A stretch of DNA of 64,000 bases from Bombyx mori (GCF_030269925.1 NC_085131.1:14059501-14123500); one strand, 5' to 3'. Shown: positions 33,121-46,015, counted from the stretch's first letter. The notes: generated by a model from the letters alone, not told the origin. Numbers and translations are program-made.

Positions 33121-35324
33121 CTCATTTAACCACTTAAGAAATACAAAAAACAGTCAAGCCAAATTTGGGATTAAAGGCTCATCACAAAAACAAGTTCTAA
33201 AGTTCAACATTCAATTAGCCCAAATAACTGCAGATTCTTTCTTAATTATGGGGGTCGGAGATAAATATACACCACACAACAATGAGTACACTTAGACTCC
33301 AAATGCTCAAAAGATATTGTCTTCTACCTATCGTACGTAATCCATTTTGAGATATCAGCGAATGAAGGTAATTTAATAAAACGGCAATCTCAATATCTGT
33401 ACTACAATAAAGCTACGTTTGAATAAACAACTGAAATTTTATTATACTCCGGATCTACACTAAATTTTCTCTAGCTACGGATGAGCAGATAAGCTCACGA
33501 CCGATGTGAAAGTAAATACTTGTTTGAACCTATAGGTGATACAACATGAACATCAAACTTGGGAAATAGTTTCAAACTCATAATTGCATTCTTAGCTACT
33601 AAGCCGCTGAAAAGATTCACTTTGCCGCAAACATAAAAAAAAATGCAGCTACAAATAGCATAAATGATAACGATATCACAAATGCTAATAATAGACCTAG
33701 GTCTTAGTATTTCCAAGCCGGGTGCGATTTATTACGTTACGAAATCCACTAAACTCGGCACATAGTGACAGTTCTAAGGCAAGTTATTACAATATTTTGT
33801 CACACTTTGGTTTAACTTCTTGCGACTCGTGATTCATTAAATATCATTTCCAGTTTAGTCATAGTTAATACAACTGATATTAACAGATTAACAGCTGTAT
33901 CAGCAAAGAGTACAAATGTAGGATTTAAATTTTCATTTATAGCTTCGGGATTACTGAGTGCAATGTATTTGTGTGAAAGTGAGGTTTTTTTTGTAACTGT
34001 AGCAGTCTTTTTACCTGGAGACACGATCGGCAGAGCCATGATTGAGTTCCTAAATTGGTGAGATTGGGCCTCTTGCATCTCCTACCGAAGTTGGGACCTT
34101 CGCGCTCAAACCGCACCTAAGCCAGGACTTGGCTTGACCCTGTTGCATGAGGTTGCCTCACCATGGCACAATCTGGATTTGACACGCAGATCTGAGTTTA
34201 GCGGCTTGCGATATCGGCTTTTTTGTTTCGTCATTTACTAGATAAGATAGTAGGAATTATATTATACGAATATAATTTATTTTCAAATTAAACGCCAGTT
34301 TATGTGGAAACAATTCTACGAAAACAATACGCTATTCCCTAGGTAGGTAATCTAAATGTTCGTGATATTTGCGAGATTAACAATAGTTCCGAGAACATTG
34401 AAATTTGCTGAACGAAATCTCGATTCATCTAGGACCGCTACATCGTTTCATTGTGTATACATTAAAATACATAATATCAGAAAACCTCATTAAAAACCTT
34501 GCTGGTAACATTTTCACTGATTACTCCGTAAAACTATTAATGAATTGTAAGTGAAATTATTAATGTTAAGATTACGTGCAAACATTTGTGGCTCTCTAAC
34601 GTCTTCATTATAATAATCTCGTGAACCGCATTATGATGCGACCGACCCCTAATATTCAAAAAGGAAAAGGGAATTCACGAAAAATACTTTTCAAATAAGC
34701 CTCTTTTAAATCAAACCTTCTAACTCAAGCAGTTAACTCACTTGAAGACTAAATCCATTGCTGACTTACGATTTCGTTTACTAAGTATAATGGTCGGCCC
34801 TTTCTCGAAGAGCCCACTGACTCCTAGATCCGGCTCTAAGCCTGATTAAAAGCCTAGATTAAATGAAATATCTCTACCACGCCTAAATTTATTGTAGGGA
34901 TTAATGTTTTTATATTTTGATTATTATTTATAAATATGAGACGACGAAAATAGTCAAATTTGATCTCACAATCGTCCTGTTTTATAAACACCTCCTACAT
35001 TACACTTTAAAACAATACGACTGGGTAATTGAGTACATCCACATCCTTATTTTATTGTACTTAGTACCTACAAATTGTTATCCATCCACGTCAGTTTTGA
35101 GTATCGCAATTGTAAATTTATTGTACAATGATTTAAGTAATAGATACACAGGATAGTTATGGTCAAAAACCGAAAGAACAATGAACGGTAGCCTTAAATT
35201 ATCATAAATACCAGCCATTTTAGTGGTTTCGTAGTTACATTATTTTATGACTTAAGGGGCGGGCAAACACTTCAATAATTCAGACTTTTACTGAATATCG
35301 CTCAAGTCAAGTTGATTTTTATTT
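33121..35324. other. Unannotated stretch
   Basis: 33475-33545 is a faint minus Bm1 tail. A GC-richer patch at 34080-34200 with several stops was not identified. No splice-consistent exon was found. Confidence 0.4.
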
Positions 35325-35640
35325 TAGGTACCAAAGTATACCACGTGAGAGCCAGATTCGAATGAAAGGCATGATAAAGACCTTAGCCCAAAGGATTGCG
35401 AAGTTGAAGTGGGTGTGGACAGGACACGTTGCTCATAGAGCAGATAGTCGCTGGTGCCGAAAATTTCACTAGTGGCAACCGCGTACCGGAAGACGTAGCC
35501 TGGGTACGTATTAACAAGGTGGACTGACAACCTGTTCAAGATTGCGGGTATCTGCTGGATGCGGGAAGCGCAAAACCGCTCATTGTAGCGAGTCTTGGAA
35601 GAGGCCTATGGCCTAAAAGATCGAAGATAGATAGTTCAAA
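35325..35640 (+). pseudogene. RTE-like LINE C-terminus, decayed
   Basis: Plus-strand codons RIAKLKWVWTGHVAHRAD and SRWCRKFH, a stop, then WQPRTGRRSLG and a final ESWKRPMA match the tail of RTE proteins. At least two stops are present. Confidence 0.75.
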
Positions 35641-36120
35641 ACACACCTAATACGTATTACGAATACAATAAGACACTCTCGGTTTTTTTTCGTTGTGTGC
35701 CGAGATGCGATCAGCAGTGTAGCTATGCAGGTGCTACAAACCCGGTCAAATGGTATCTTGATTCAAGGGGGCTTCCGAAGCCTATTGCTAATTTCAAAAG
35801 GAATTCCACGGAGGCAACTCGCTTTTTTTTCTTTTTGTCTTAAAAAAATGTTTCATAAGTTACCACGTGCGATTTAAATAATCTTATTTTTACGAGGACT
35901 ACTCTTAACGTGGTCGTACCTACGTTCTAATAACGAAGAAGGGACCTTCGAGCTCAGCCTTTACCGAAACTCAGCTTGTTCTTCACTAAATGTTATGATA
36001 CGGTACCAAGTTTGAATTACTCTCAAATCTACTCTTACTTTTACATTACATTTTGGACCAGCGGAACGGTGCCCAAAATTACAAAAAAAATGGTGCGCGT
36101 CTAACTTAGTGCACGTGAAA
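35641..36120. other. Unannotated stretch
   Basis: Nothing recognised beyond short homopolymer runs. Confidence 0.4.
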
Positions 36121-36393
36121 GAAGTATGACTTCTTTTGCGATGTGCAGTATTGTGGTTTTCTTCATTTTCATCCTTAAATCAAATTTCTGTTGTAATAGG
36201 GAATGCTGTGTATAAAAGAAATGACCAAGCTCGATTTGTTCTTTCCCTCTTTCCACGCTTGAGTGGTTCGCGCGACGCTCTGTCTATTTTCTCACTCTCG
36301 CTCTTCCTATAGCTCCTATAGCTCTTTCCTAGGCGTAACGAATATGTCTCGAGTGAAATTTTACTCTCAGCGCGCTTAAAGAAGTTTAACTTC
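36121..36393. mobile_element. MITE with palindromic termini, copy 1
   Basis: Both ends read inward GAAGTnnnACTTCTTT (36121-36136, and in reverse complement from 36393), each itself a small hairpin, followed by nnGCG. 273 bp with no coding role. Confidence 0.65.
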
Positions 36394-37052
36394 AAAAAGG
36401 TAAGAAAATAGAATGACTACTATTTTTTTGTATCATTGCTGAAAAACTTGGCGCTGGTACTGCTGACAATTAAGTTTGACATAAAGTCCTTTATATGTGT
36501 ATTTTCTCCACAGCTCGGTCTATGTTTCAAATACTCGCAACTGAACTTCGAATGTCATACCCCAGTTCATTGGAAAATTTAAATTGAATTACTAAATACA
36601 TTCCTAATTAAAACCAAATTAGTCAGAATTATAATTGAGACAATTTAACCTTTAACTTTTTCATTTCTTTAATCGAATCATGTCAATTATGTATCGAATT
36701 ATGTGGGCGATCAAAGCTGCTAGCAATAAATATTATTAAGTTTCTCGATAAATTCGTTTATTAAAATTTTTGACGAGTGTCATTAGAATTTTTTTATTGC
36801 CCTTGAAAGCAGACAAGCATATGACCTAGCCATTGCCGACAGAGCCATGTCGCTGTTTTTAGACATTCTATGACCTTAACTATTTTCTTTTCATTCAGGC
36901 TTAATTAACCATTCTAAAATATTCTTAACTTAGGTAAGTTTTTCGACTCACGCATGTATGTAGGAAGTGATCAAATACATAGAACTAAAAAGCTGGCGCT
37001 TGTATTCTGTATGAAGAAAAAAATGTGTGCGTGTACTAGTGTACACACGTAA
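36394..37052. other. AT-rich stretch with a faint LINE tail
   Basis: 36788-36850 resembles the CR1-like 3' tail in minus orientation (TTTTATTGCCCTTGAAAGCA). A GTGTAC/GTACAC palindrome lies at about 37032-37047. Confidence 0.45.
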
Positions 37053-37333
37053 GAAGTGAAACTTCTTTATGGCCTTATTTTTCGAAAAATGATCTACATG
37101 CAACTTTCTAGAAATTGGTTAAATAAAGTTAAATTAGATAAAGTTTAAACAAAAGGATTTTATTATCATAGACATGAATACAAAAAAGTTAAATTAGATA
37201 AAGTTTAAACAAAAGGATTTTATTATCATAGACATGAATACAAAAAAGATGGCGCGTAACGGAAAAATGTGACGCGTAACCGAAAAATGTGACGGTAAAT
37301 TTTTTTCCAACGCCGATAAAGAAGTTTCACTTC
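37053..37333. mobile_element. MITE with palindromic termini, copy 2
   Basis: Perfect 18-bp terminal inverted repeats GAAGTGAAACTTCTTTAT (37053-37070 and 37316-37333), each holding the GAAGT/ACTTC palindrome. The architecture is as at 36121-36393, but the interior differs. Confidence 0.75.
37127..37246 (+). repeat. Exact 60-bp tandem duplication inside the MITE
   Basis: Two identical 60-bp units (37127-37186 and 37187-37246), followed by a smaller ~20-bp tandem (CGCGTAAC-GAAAAATGTGA, about 37252-37292). Confidence 0.95.
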
Positions 37334-37753
37334 AAAACAACGTAATTTCTGTTTTTTAAAATGTAATATATGTATAGAACCAAACCGCTAATTACTAGCA
37401 AGATAATGCTGATTATAAATTTGACCATTTAGTCCACTAGTAGCTATTTACATTAAAATAAATATTTTAGATATCTCATCTCCAACGATCAGGAGTCTTA
37501 TGACTATAATGTAGAAAAGAAATTTTGAGATTTATATATCTCTTTGATGCTCCTGATAACGTTGATATTTTTTTTTAACAATCCATATTTTTAGATTGTT
37601 TTTTCAACTTTTCTCATTACCGATTCATATAAGAGACAAAAATTGTCAAATTTCTAACAAAAAAAAAGGTTTTTGAATAAAAGTGTGACAATGAAGCGTA
37701 TGGAAATGACTTTAATTAAACTCGTAAATACCATGAAAGGCAGATAAATACAT
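37334..37753. other. AT-rich flank of the R1-clade insertion
   Basis: No gene recognised. The last 14 bases (37740-37753) are the left target duplication of the next element. Confidence 0.5.
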
Positions 37754-38617
37754 CCCTCGCCGGATCCCTACTGTGGGACCTTGAGGCCGAAATCTTAGCT
37801 GCGGTATATCGAGGTAGGCCACAGTCCTGGAGTCAGGGATGGTCACCCGGTCCGTCGGCTCTTGGTCGATGGAAGCGTGCTGCGCGTCATGTGGCTTGCG
37901 CTAAGTGGAGGAAGCAGTTGCTAGAGGAATTTCGACAACCGGCCATCCGCCAGCGCACCCTCGACGTCCTGGCACCTGTGCTGGAGGCATGGTCAGATCG
38001 GCGATACGGCGTGCTCTCTTTCCACCTTACGCAGGTCCTCTCGGGACATGGCTGTTTCGGCAGGTACCTGAAGAAGATCTGCAGGAGAGAGCCACATCCG
38101 GGTTGCCACCAATGCGGGCATCTGGACGATGACACTCCGCATGCACTCGGAGCGTGCCCGCGTTGGGAGCACTCGCAGCGGGAACTCATCGTGGTGCTGG
38201 GGAGAGACCTCTCCTTGCGGGCTGTCGTCGCCCGCATGCTAAAGAACCAGAACTCGTGGGAGGCCATGGCCAGGTTTTGTGACCTGGTCTAGGCGTTCCG
38301 TGAGGCTGAGGAGCGCGAAAGGGAGCGACATTCCTCTTCGGCACCTCAGCGCAGAAGACGGGGTGGGCGGCGCGGTTATGAAGTTCCCGCTTAACCCCGT
38401 AGGGGCTGAGCTCGATGGGGTTTAGTCGATAGTAGGTTTTGCGGGGCGAGGGCCTCGCGCAACTTTTTCAAGGCGTAGTCTCCTGCGAGGAATTGGGGGA
38501 GGTGGAAGACCTTAGCCCTCCTCATCTCCCTCTTCTTCTGTGGAGGCGCCGGAGTCCGACATAACCCGGTCTGTGACATGGAAATCGGTAAATGGATTCT
38601 TCAGTGTTAAAAAAAAT
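37754..38617 (+). pseudogene. R1-clade LINE 3' fragment with 14-bp target duplication
   Basis: Flanked by GCAGATAAATACAT (37740-37753) and GCAGATAATTACAT (38618-38631). The coding part reads LLWDLEAEILAAVYRG, then LSFHLTQVLSGHGCFGRYLK and a CCHC motif (CHQC...HALGAC), homologous to the 15.5 kb element. A TAG stop at 38290-38292 interrupts the last ~35 codons. A 3' UTR ends in an A-rich tract. This is a different subfamily from the LINE at 15532, and its 3' UTR matches the fragment at 50540-50840. Confidence 0.85.
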
Positions 38618-38631
38618 GCAGATAATTACAT

Positions 38632-39173
38632 ACTAAAATGTCTGTATTTTCAAGTGTATTAATTTTTAAAGACAGAAGTTTTTTAAAGACACGTTTTTTT
38701 CAAATTTCTAGTATTGTCCAAACAAGTTTCCCCTATTCACAATAAACATAAGCAAATAGCAAGCATTAATTTAAGTAAAAATATAATAGCATTAATTACT
38801 TAATTTTACAAATAAATACTATTGTGAGAAAATAAACAATTTTTTTATGATAATAATAATTGTGATAGAATAATCAATATGTACAATTAGAGGAGTCAGT
38901 CACATCATTCGTCCGGAACATTTAGAGTAATTTCACAAATAAAAACCCGTTCGAATTGAAATTCGTCAATTAAAACAGCTTTGACGGCTATTACCAGGAA
39001 AAGTAAAATGCTCGAAGCGAGGAGAATTGTTAACGAAGAATACGAGATTAAACCATAAAAGTGTGCTTAATCATGGTCGGCAGCATTTGTTGTAAATCTT
39101 TTATTTTTATTGCTACTTACAGAAAGCAGAGTATTCTACCTTTATGAAGGTTAAAGTTTAAGAGCTTTCGGAA
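38632..39173. other. Unannotated AT-rich stretch
   Basis: Nothing recognised. Confidence 0.4.
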
Positions 39174-39370
39174 ATCTGCCTATTTCTGTCGTTAAGCAGT
39201 AATGCGTTTCCGTTTGAAGGGTGGGGTAGCCGTTGTAACTATATTGAGACCTTAGAACTTATATCTTCAGGTGGGTGGCGAATTTACGTTGTAGATGTCT
39301 ATGGGCTCCAGTAACTACTTAACACCAGATGGGCTGTGAGCTCGTCCAACCAACTAAGCAATTAAAAAAG
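39174..39370 (+). repeat. Bm1: Bm1 SINE, 5'-truncated
   Basis: Well-conserved 3' ~195 bp ending AAGCAATTAAAAAAG. Confidence 0.9.
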
Positions 39371-39397
39371 TTATCAATTGTCAAAAGTAGTTTTTAT

Positions 39398-39588
39398 TAT
39401 GGTTACGGGTGGAAAGTTGTTTCTTGGGCCTACACCGGTAAGTACCAAAACTCTGCGTATTTTTGCCGCGAAACAGCATTTTGTATCAGTTCATAATTAT
39501 AAAATATTAATATTTTTGGGCTCCGATACCCACTTAACACCAAGTGTGCGTCAAATTATTCACCCGTTTTAAGCAAATAAAAAAGTAT
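39398..39588 (+). repeat. Bm1: Degenerate Bm1 3' region
   Basis: Diverged TGGGCTCCGATACCCACTTA and CACCAAGTGTGCG with an AAGCAAATAAAAAAG tail, in tandem with the preceding copy. Confidence 0.65.
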
Positions 39589-39699
39589 AATAGAAAAAAG
39601 TCAAAATCGTGTCCTTAATCATAGTTGAGAACCACTGACAGAAAGACGGTAGCGGTAATGGTTAAAAAAAAGATGTGTGGTGTCGTGGGACACCGGAAA

Positions 39700-40033
39700 G
39701 GAACGAAGTTCCTTATTATAAAAATATTAATTTTAAATTCTATTAGAGGTATAAAGAAAATGAAACTGGAGGTTTTGCATCAGCCCACGGTCATTCGGTA
39801 ACGTGCGAACTTATTGTGGTACACATCATTCACGGTTGTTTGCTTATGAGTTAGTGTACTGCGCAAACGAACACTCTGAGATCGTGGTCAATGAATGATA
39901 AAAAAATATGTTATTTTTTGTACGTTATTACAAAGTCGTACACTGTGGGCATTACTAATAACAATCTTACGTTACGGACGTTTTTTCCCGGTTAGGGTAC
40001 TCCTCCGCATCGTCCCATAAGGAACTTCGTTCC
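39700..40033. mobile_element. MITE with palindromic GGAACGAAGTTCC termini
   Basis: 17-bp terminal inverted repeats GGAACGAAGTTCCTTAT at both ends, each containing a 13-bp palindrome. Its right ~75 bp recurs inverted at 47693-47768. No coding frame. Confidence 0.75.
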
Positions 40034-40961
40034 AAAAACGTTTTTCACATAACAACATAACAAACCAAGTTTTATGCACGTAATAAATTCAATTACAAAT
40101 CGTTAAACATAATAAAAAAGAAAGAAAACGAAAAAGTCAAAGTCGAACTAATTTCCTGACCCAAGTTACTCGGCACATTGACCGAGAACTTGGCACCTGT
40201 TTAACTTGTCAGAAGGGTATCGGACCCTTTTTTGTCATTCCCTCCACCGTTCAACCTTTCCGCGCTCATACAAGTATCACGGTGGGACGGCCGTGTAATC
40301 TCCTCGTTTATGACTCATTTCGGCGGAGGAATGCCCCATTCCCGACGTGTTCCAAAATGTCTGCGAATGAAATATTTATCAGAGTTGCCGTGAGTGACGC
40401 GTTAAGAATTCGCACGGTGAATGCTTGAGGGTCGGTATTTCGTCGTCGCGTCGAGATTTCATATTTAAGAAAAGGATAAAATATTTCATGTCCTGATGCT
40501 TCGCATTATTCATTTGAGCCCATAAAATTTCATGCTTCGACGGCAAAGGCATATCACAGCCCGGTCTAAATGAAAAATTCACTGGAAATATGACCGCGTT
40601 GCCACGCGATGCCTCTCATACAGCGGTTTGAAGACACGCAATTTTATATTAAACTTAAATACACTGCATACAAAATATAATTCAAAACAACAATATCTTT
40701 CTTTTGTCTGTTTTAAAAAAATAGTAGGACAACGGCTATTTCAATTCTATTTCTTATATTAAGTTCATAATTACAAGCGTAGCCTGAGGTATGTCTGGAG
40801 CTTTAGTTGCGATACAAGTTACAACTCAAACGTTGAAGACTGATGCAAATTGACAAAACATGTTTTGCTTTTTCTGTGAGTTCAATTATTTTATTAATTT
40901 GCTTTTGTCTTTATAATATTTAAACCGCTCTTGTATGAAGCTATGGTTTTAAGACCAAATG
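40034..40961. other. Unannotated stretch
   Basis: Nothing recognised. Confidence 0.4.
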
Positions 40962-41203
40962 TTTTTTTTATTGCTTAGATGGGTGGACGAGCTCACAGCC
41001 CCCTGATGTTAAGTGGTTACTGGAGCCCATAGACATCTGCAACGTAAATGCGCCACCCACCTAGAGATATAAGTTCTAAGGTCTCGGTATAGTTACAACG
41101 GCTGCCCCACCCTTTAAACCGAAACGCATTACTGCTTCACGGCAGAAATAGGCTGGATGGTGGTACCTACCCGTGCGGACTCACAAGAGGTCTTACCACC
41201 AGT
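40962..41203 (-). repeat. Bm1: Bm1 SINE, 5'-truncated
   Basis: Minus orientation with poly(T) at its left. A short ~15-bp tandem (CGTATACGTAGGA twice, 41206-41235) follows directly. Confidence 0.9.
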
Positions 41204-41235
41204 AAACGTATACGTAGGACCCGTATACGTAGGAA

Positions 41236-42732
41236 TAAATAAATATTTCTCCACTTTGCACCATGTTGAAACATGGTCCAGGTCAAGGACTCTACAAAGC
41301 CGTGGAACTGGTTACTTACTATACGCAGCGAACACAAAATGTTTTATGATGTTGACAAACTTAGAGGACTTTTTAAAACGACTTCGTGAAGCCTCCTGAA
41401 GAAAACTAAACTTTAAATGTTATTACAAACAATATTCTCGCAATATCTAAACTTTGTTTGTTTCGCTTTCGAACCACAAATACACAAACCGATCACCATT
41501 CCTTCAAAACTTCCAATACAGAAAAGTGTATCTTTCACTCAGATAAAATAATCCCGAAAAAGTGCTTCTGTAAACAAGGCATAAGGGTAAATATTGCAGA
41601 CGGTAGCAATACGTGTGTGGAAGTCATGATTTTTCCATGGCCTGTTATATAAATGTATGTACGAGTATATATCAATAGAAAAAAGAGAAAAAAAACATCA
41701 CGTCCCTAAATTCGGAACAAAACTATATGAATAGAGGCAGGTATTCCCTAACAATTCCACAACCAGCCAGATTGAGTACAATACTTCAATCGTCCCCCCG
41801 GTTCCCGCGACAAGGGAATTACAATCCTAAGATACCAACATCGTGTTCCAACCGTATTACAATCGATTTGTAATCCGGGATATCTTAATTGGTACTTCAC
41901 GACGAATTTACCGGGCCGATCTCGCTTAATACTACGGTAATTTTTGTCTGATAACAAGTTAAATTATTAACGGATTCCGGCTAATGTGTTTTCCTGTGTT
42001 GAAAGCAATTTGATTTAAGATTTACGTGTCGTTAGCGGTTTAGGAAATTAACTAATTTTACTTTGATCACATACATTCGTAATTGTTTTGTGAATGCTTT
42101 TTGATTTTTGTATCTGGTATTTACAGTATGTTAAGGTTCCAAGGGGCTAGCGACTATGAAGATATGTAATGCAAATAACAAAATTAAATTAATTAATTAA
42201 AAATTACATTTTTGTAGATAACTACAAAAAGCAGTTGAGATTTTTATACTTTATCTCAGTGAAGGTGGTAACATCAACTGGCTTAATAAGCAGCTTCCGA
42301 ATCTCATGTGAGTAATTTTTTAGCCGTTGTTAAAAACGAAATCTTTTTAAATTTGATGTTAAAACACTGCATAAAGTGTAGCTGTAAGGAGCGCAGGAAA
42401 TAAAAAATCTACAATAGGAGTTAGCAAGGAACCAACAACAATTTCGAGCAAAGAAAGCTTACCAGGATCAACTTGGAATGTTTACGAATAGAGGGGAGGT
42501 TTAATGGAGTAGTGTCTATGCGCACAAAAACTACAAAAAAAAAAGAAATCGGTCTACGAGCACTACTGCAACCCCCCGACACTTCTCTCGCAGCAACCTT
42601 ACGCACAACACCGGTGTACCTGTATATTGTCACGGCCGTTATTTCAAATATAATTTAGAAGGAAAATAAAACATTCATTTCGTTTGTACACCACTGCTTG
42701 CCTCCTCTTCCTCGCCAACAAGTAGTAACTTG
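41236..42732. other. Unannotated stretch
   Basis: No coding frame or family recognised on either strand, despite a moderately GC-rich part at 41745-41935. Confidence 0.4.
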
Positions 42733-42830
42733 GCTTTGCCCCTGGCATTGTTTATGTCCATTACCCAAGGTGACTACTTACCATTCGGTGCCTCTATAAT
42801 CAGGAGATTTCTGCTGTTCATAGTGCTAAT
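42733..42830 (+). repeat. Degenerate CR1-like LINE 3' tail
   Basis: GCCCCTGGCATTGTTTATGT and GGTGACTACTTACCATTCGG match the terminal part of the LINE at 59538-62999. Confidence 0.65.
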
Positions 42831-43393
42831 AGTAGAAATCTCAAAATGCATGTTGCAATAATTCATGCATGCATTCAATGGACAGTAATGATCAACTGTG
42901 ATAGCTTCTCATCATCATGTACAAAGCCCCACCCCAACAAGGAGGAATGTAAATTAATTCTTTAGAGATGTAAGATTTGATCTTGTTATGTAATTCCAGA
43001 AGATGTCGAAATCAAATCCAAAAGTGAATTGACTTTAATTTAAAGGTTGTCAGAATTGATACCTCATTCGAGTTATCCGCAAATCTTACGAAGAGCTTTT
43101 GAAAGCTTAATGGAAGTATATTTTTGGTTGGATACTCGTTCTTGTAAAATCGTTCTCAATAACGTTTACCGGTTATTGGATACTGAACTTTATACGAGCT
43201 TTCGAGCTTTTAATTTTTACCTTTTGTAACGTGTTATTTTAGTTTCGAAATTTCTATTTAATTGTAGGCATGCGTTTTTATCTGAGCGGTTTTAGTACCA
43301 GGACCAGGAATGAGATGATTGTGATGCTGGCTTGCTGGGAGTCGAATGTCTTGAAGGCTTTTGTTGAGGTGCGAAAAAAAGGGAGCTTTTTTT
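42831..43393. other. Unannotated stretch
   Basis: Nothing recognised. Confidence 0.4.
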
Positions 43394-43860
43394 AAGTCCT
43401 CGTGGCCTAAAGGATAAGACGTCCGGTACATTCGTGTTGAGCGATGCATCGGTGTTCGAATCCCAGGCGAGTACCTACAATTTTTTCTAATGAAATACGT
43501 ACACAACAAATGTTCACGATTGACCTCCACGGTGAAGGAATAACATCGTGTAATAAAAATGAAACCCGCAAAATTATAATTTGAGTAATTGCTGGTGGTA
43601 GGACCTCTTGTGAGTCCGCGCGGGTGGGTACCACCACCCTGAATATTTTCTGCCGTGACGCCGTAATGCGTTTCAGTTTGAAGGGTGGGGCAGCCGTTGT
43701 AACTTAGAACATGTAACATACTTGAGACCTTAGAACTTATATGTCAAGGTGGATGGCGCATTTACGTCGTAAATGTTTATGAGCTCCAGTAACTACTTAA
43801 CACCAGGTGGGCTGTGAGCTTGTCTACCGATCTAGGAAATAAAAATAAAATAAAATAAAA
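43394..43860 (+). repeat. Bm1: Bm1 SINE, full length
   Basis: It has the head with GTGGCCTAAAGGATAAGACG and TGTTCGAATCCCAG, the body, and an A-rich tail. A short insertion (AACTTAGAACATGT region, about 43700-43718) interrupts the 3' half. Confidence 0.92.
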
Positions 43861-44605
43861 GCTGAAATATTTGATGTACTAATGATATTGTCGCGTGTCA
43901 CAATGGGAAATATCGTACGAAAAATTATCCACCGAGTAGAAACACGATAGATACACCTTATTTCAGTTGAACCTTCAATTTAAAGGTTTAGCGTGGGTGA
44001 CTTTAGTCACATTATTCATATTTCAGTAACCGGAACCCAGAGAATAAGCTTACTAAGCCAACTAATGCAATAAACACAGTCTTAGAACGCGCGTCAAGCC
44101 GATATCTCTTTTCAGACCTATTAAAAAAAATTGCGAAACACATAACGTAACAACTGTCAAAATGTTAAATATCTGTACTAACCAATGTCTATTAGTATCT
44201 GTATTATGTTTGCTCAATTCCGTTTCCTGAAAAATCTGTCACTCTGTCATTCAAGGGAAAATAAATAATATTATGTTCTTTCTGCAAAAAAAAAGAATCC
44301 AGTAGCATCCAAGATACAGCAAGCTCCTATGATAAACGAAATATCAAAATAAACGATTTCAATTAGGCCCTGCCAAATATATTTGTGTTGATTCCGTAAG
44401 CATTCATTTCACGAAACATTCTATATCACTAAGCATTCCAATTAGAAGTCAGATATCCCTTTGTTGAATAGTTGGACTGCGCCATTTTTGGTAGCATTCG
44501 TAGGTCGGCTGGTTGTTCCGATTAAGCCACGCTTTCACTGGCTGATTCTCGTAAAATTACTGATATCAATCAATTTCGTGTCAGTAAACAAGAGGGATGT
44601 GAAAA
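43861..44605. other. Unannotated stretch
   Basis: Nothing recognised. Confidence 0.4.
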
Positions 44606-45017
44606 CTTTACATGTAAAAGTCATCATCATCATTATCCTGCCCTTCTCCCAGTCACCTGGGGTCGGCGCAACATGTTTTCTCCTTCCATACTCTTCTATC
44701 ATATACCATTTCTTCGCTCATTCCCCTCCTACCCATATCGTCTTTCACACAATCCATCCATTTCTTCTTAGGTCTACCTCTTCCTCTAAATCCTTCCACA
44801 TTCATAGTTAACCCTCTCTTAACAACCTCATTTTCATTCCGTCTCATCACATGTCCATACCATCCCAAACGTGCACTCCTCAGCTTCTCTGTCACAGGTG
44901 CCACTTTCAGACTTCCTCTAACATATTCATTCCGTATTCTATCCATTCTCGTTACTCCACACATCCATCGCAACATTCGCATCTCTGCTGCATGCAATCG
45001 CCTTTACATGTAAAAGT
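44606..45017 (-). mobile_element. RTE-clade LINE 3' fragment with 16-bp target duplication
   Basis: The insertion 44622-45001 is bounded by CTTTACATGTAAAAGT (44606-44621 and 45002-45017). The minus strand encodes an open C-terminal segment (RMLRWMCGVTRMDRIRN, LGWYGHVMRR, GRPKKKWMDCVKDD) and ends in a (TGATGA)n-type tail at 44622-44635. It is a relative of the 13.4 kb fragment, with a cleaner frame. Confidence 0.88.
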
Positions 45018-45394
45018 GCTTACACAAATTAAATTTTGGTTAATTACTTGCCGTGCTAAGAACGATGCAAGTACATACATAATAGTATTACGCATTTATT
45101 AAACTGGCAGTCTTGTCGTAATGTCATTACAATTAGAAGATTAATTTCTTAAAGCGTTGATGAACACCCCTTTAACTACACGAATACCCTTTTATGTCTT
45201 ATCTTATCTTTCGTTTGACTCAACATTATCTATTTATCTGGTGTTTCTGTAGATTGAATAAAACAATGAAAATAGCAAAGAAGGGTAACTAAAAAGAGAA
45301 ATAGGACATAGTGATATGTATTTAGAATGATTTTCTGTCTGTTTCCGGTACTAACAAACGGATTCTTTTGTAGTTTTTATATCTAGATAGAGAC
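45018..45394. other. Unannotated stretch
   Basis: Nothing recognised. Confidence 0.4.
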
Positions 45395-45553
45395 TAATGT
45401 CCTTCTTCAAACGAGGCTTGTGGAGAGTATTAAGCGGTAGGCAGCGGCGTGGCTCTGTCCCTGGCATTGCTGAAGTCCATGGGCGACGGTAACCACTCAC
45501 CATCAGGTGGGCCGTATGCTCGTCTGCCTAAAAGGGCAATAAAAATTTTTTTT
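45395..45553 (+). mobile_element. CR1-like LINE, terminal 160 bp
   Basis: Encodes the protein end SFFKRGLWRVLSGRQR and SVPGIAEVHGRR, followed by the 3' tail GGTAACCACTCACCATCAGG and GGGCAATAAAAA. It is nearly identical in layout to the end of the intact LINE at 59538-62999. Confidence 0.9.
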
Positions 45554-45639
45554 GGAACAAACATTAATCTTTATCTCATTAAAATAAGAATTGTAAAAAA
45601 AAATATGTAACGTCTATCTTTGGAATTCAGTTATATACT

Positions 45640-46015
45640 GGTAGATGTTAGAATTTGCATAAATAATATTATTAATACGAAGCTGATTTTGTCAGCTGTT
45701 AAATTTTCACGCCAAAACCAGTCAATCGATTTTGATGAAATTCAATATGGAAATAGTTTGAGCCCTGTATAAGAATATAAGCTACCTTTCATTTCACTAC
45801 TGAGCACGACTCTCTGACCTCGTGATATTTGTATAACATATTCGGAAAATTATTTACAAAAAATTCAGAAAGTCGGGACCTTTCACCAAAAGAAAATTAC
45901 TGTGAGGTTCTTTATTACCATCGCACCACGCACTACCAGAGCAGAGTTCATACTACCTAGCACCACTGCATTCAATCAAAGGCATTTCTATAGATTTAGG
46001 CAACAATGCAGTCAT
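45640..46015. repeat. Helitron-type interior fragment plus a decayed LINE piece
   Basis: 45660-45830 carries CCAGTCAATCGATTTTGATG and GAAATTCAATATGGAAATAG, blocks I recall from moth Helitrons. 45895-46015 resembles the HPYYLEPLRSS part of the CR1-like protein. Boundaries are uncertain. Confidence 0.45.

Noticed and set aside
37053..37333. CRISPR-like array because of the identical 60-bp units
   Set aside because: Only two directly adjacent units without spacers, inside a MITE in a eukaryotic genome.
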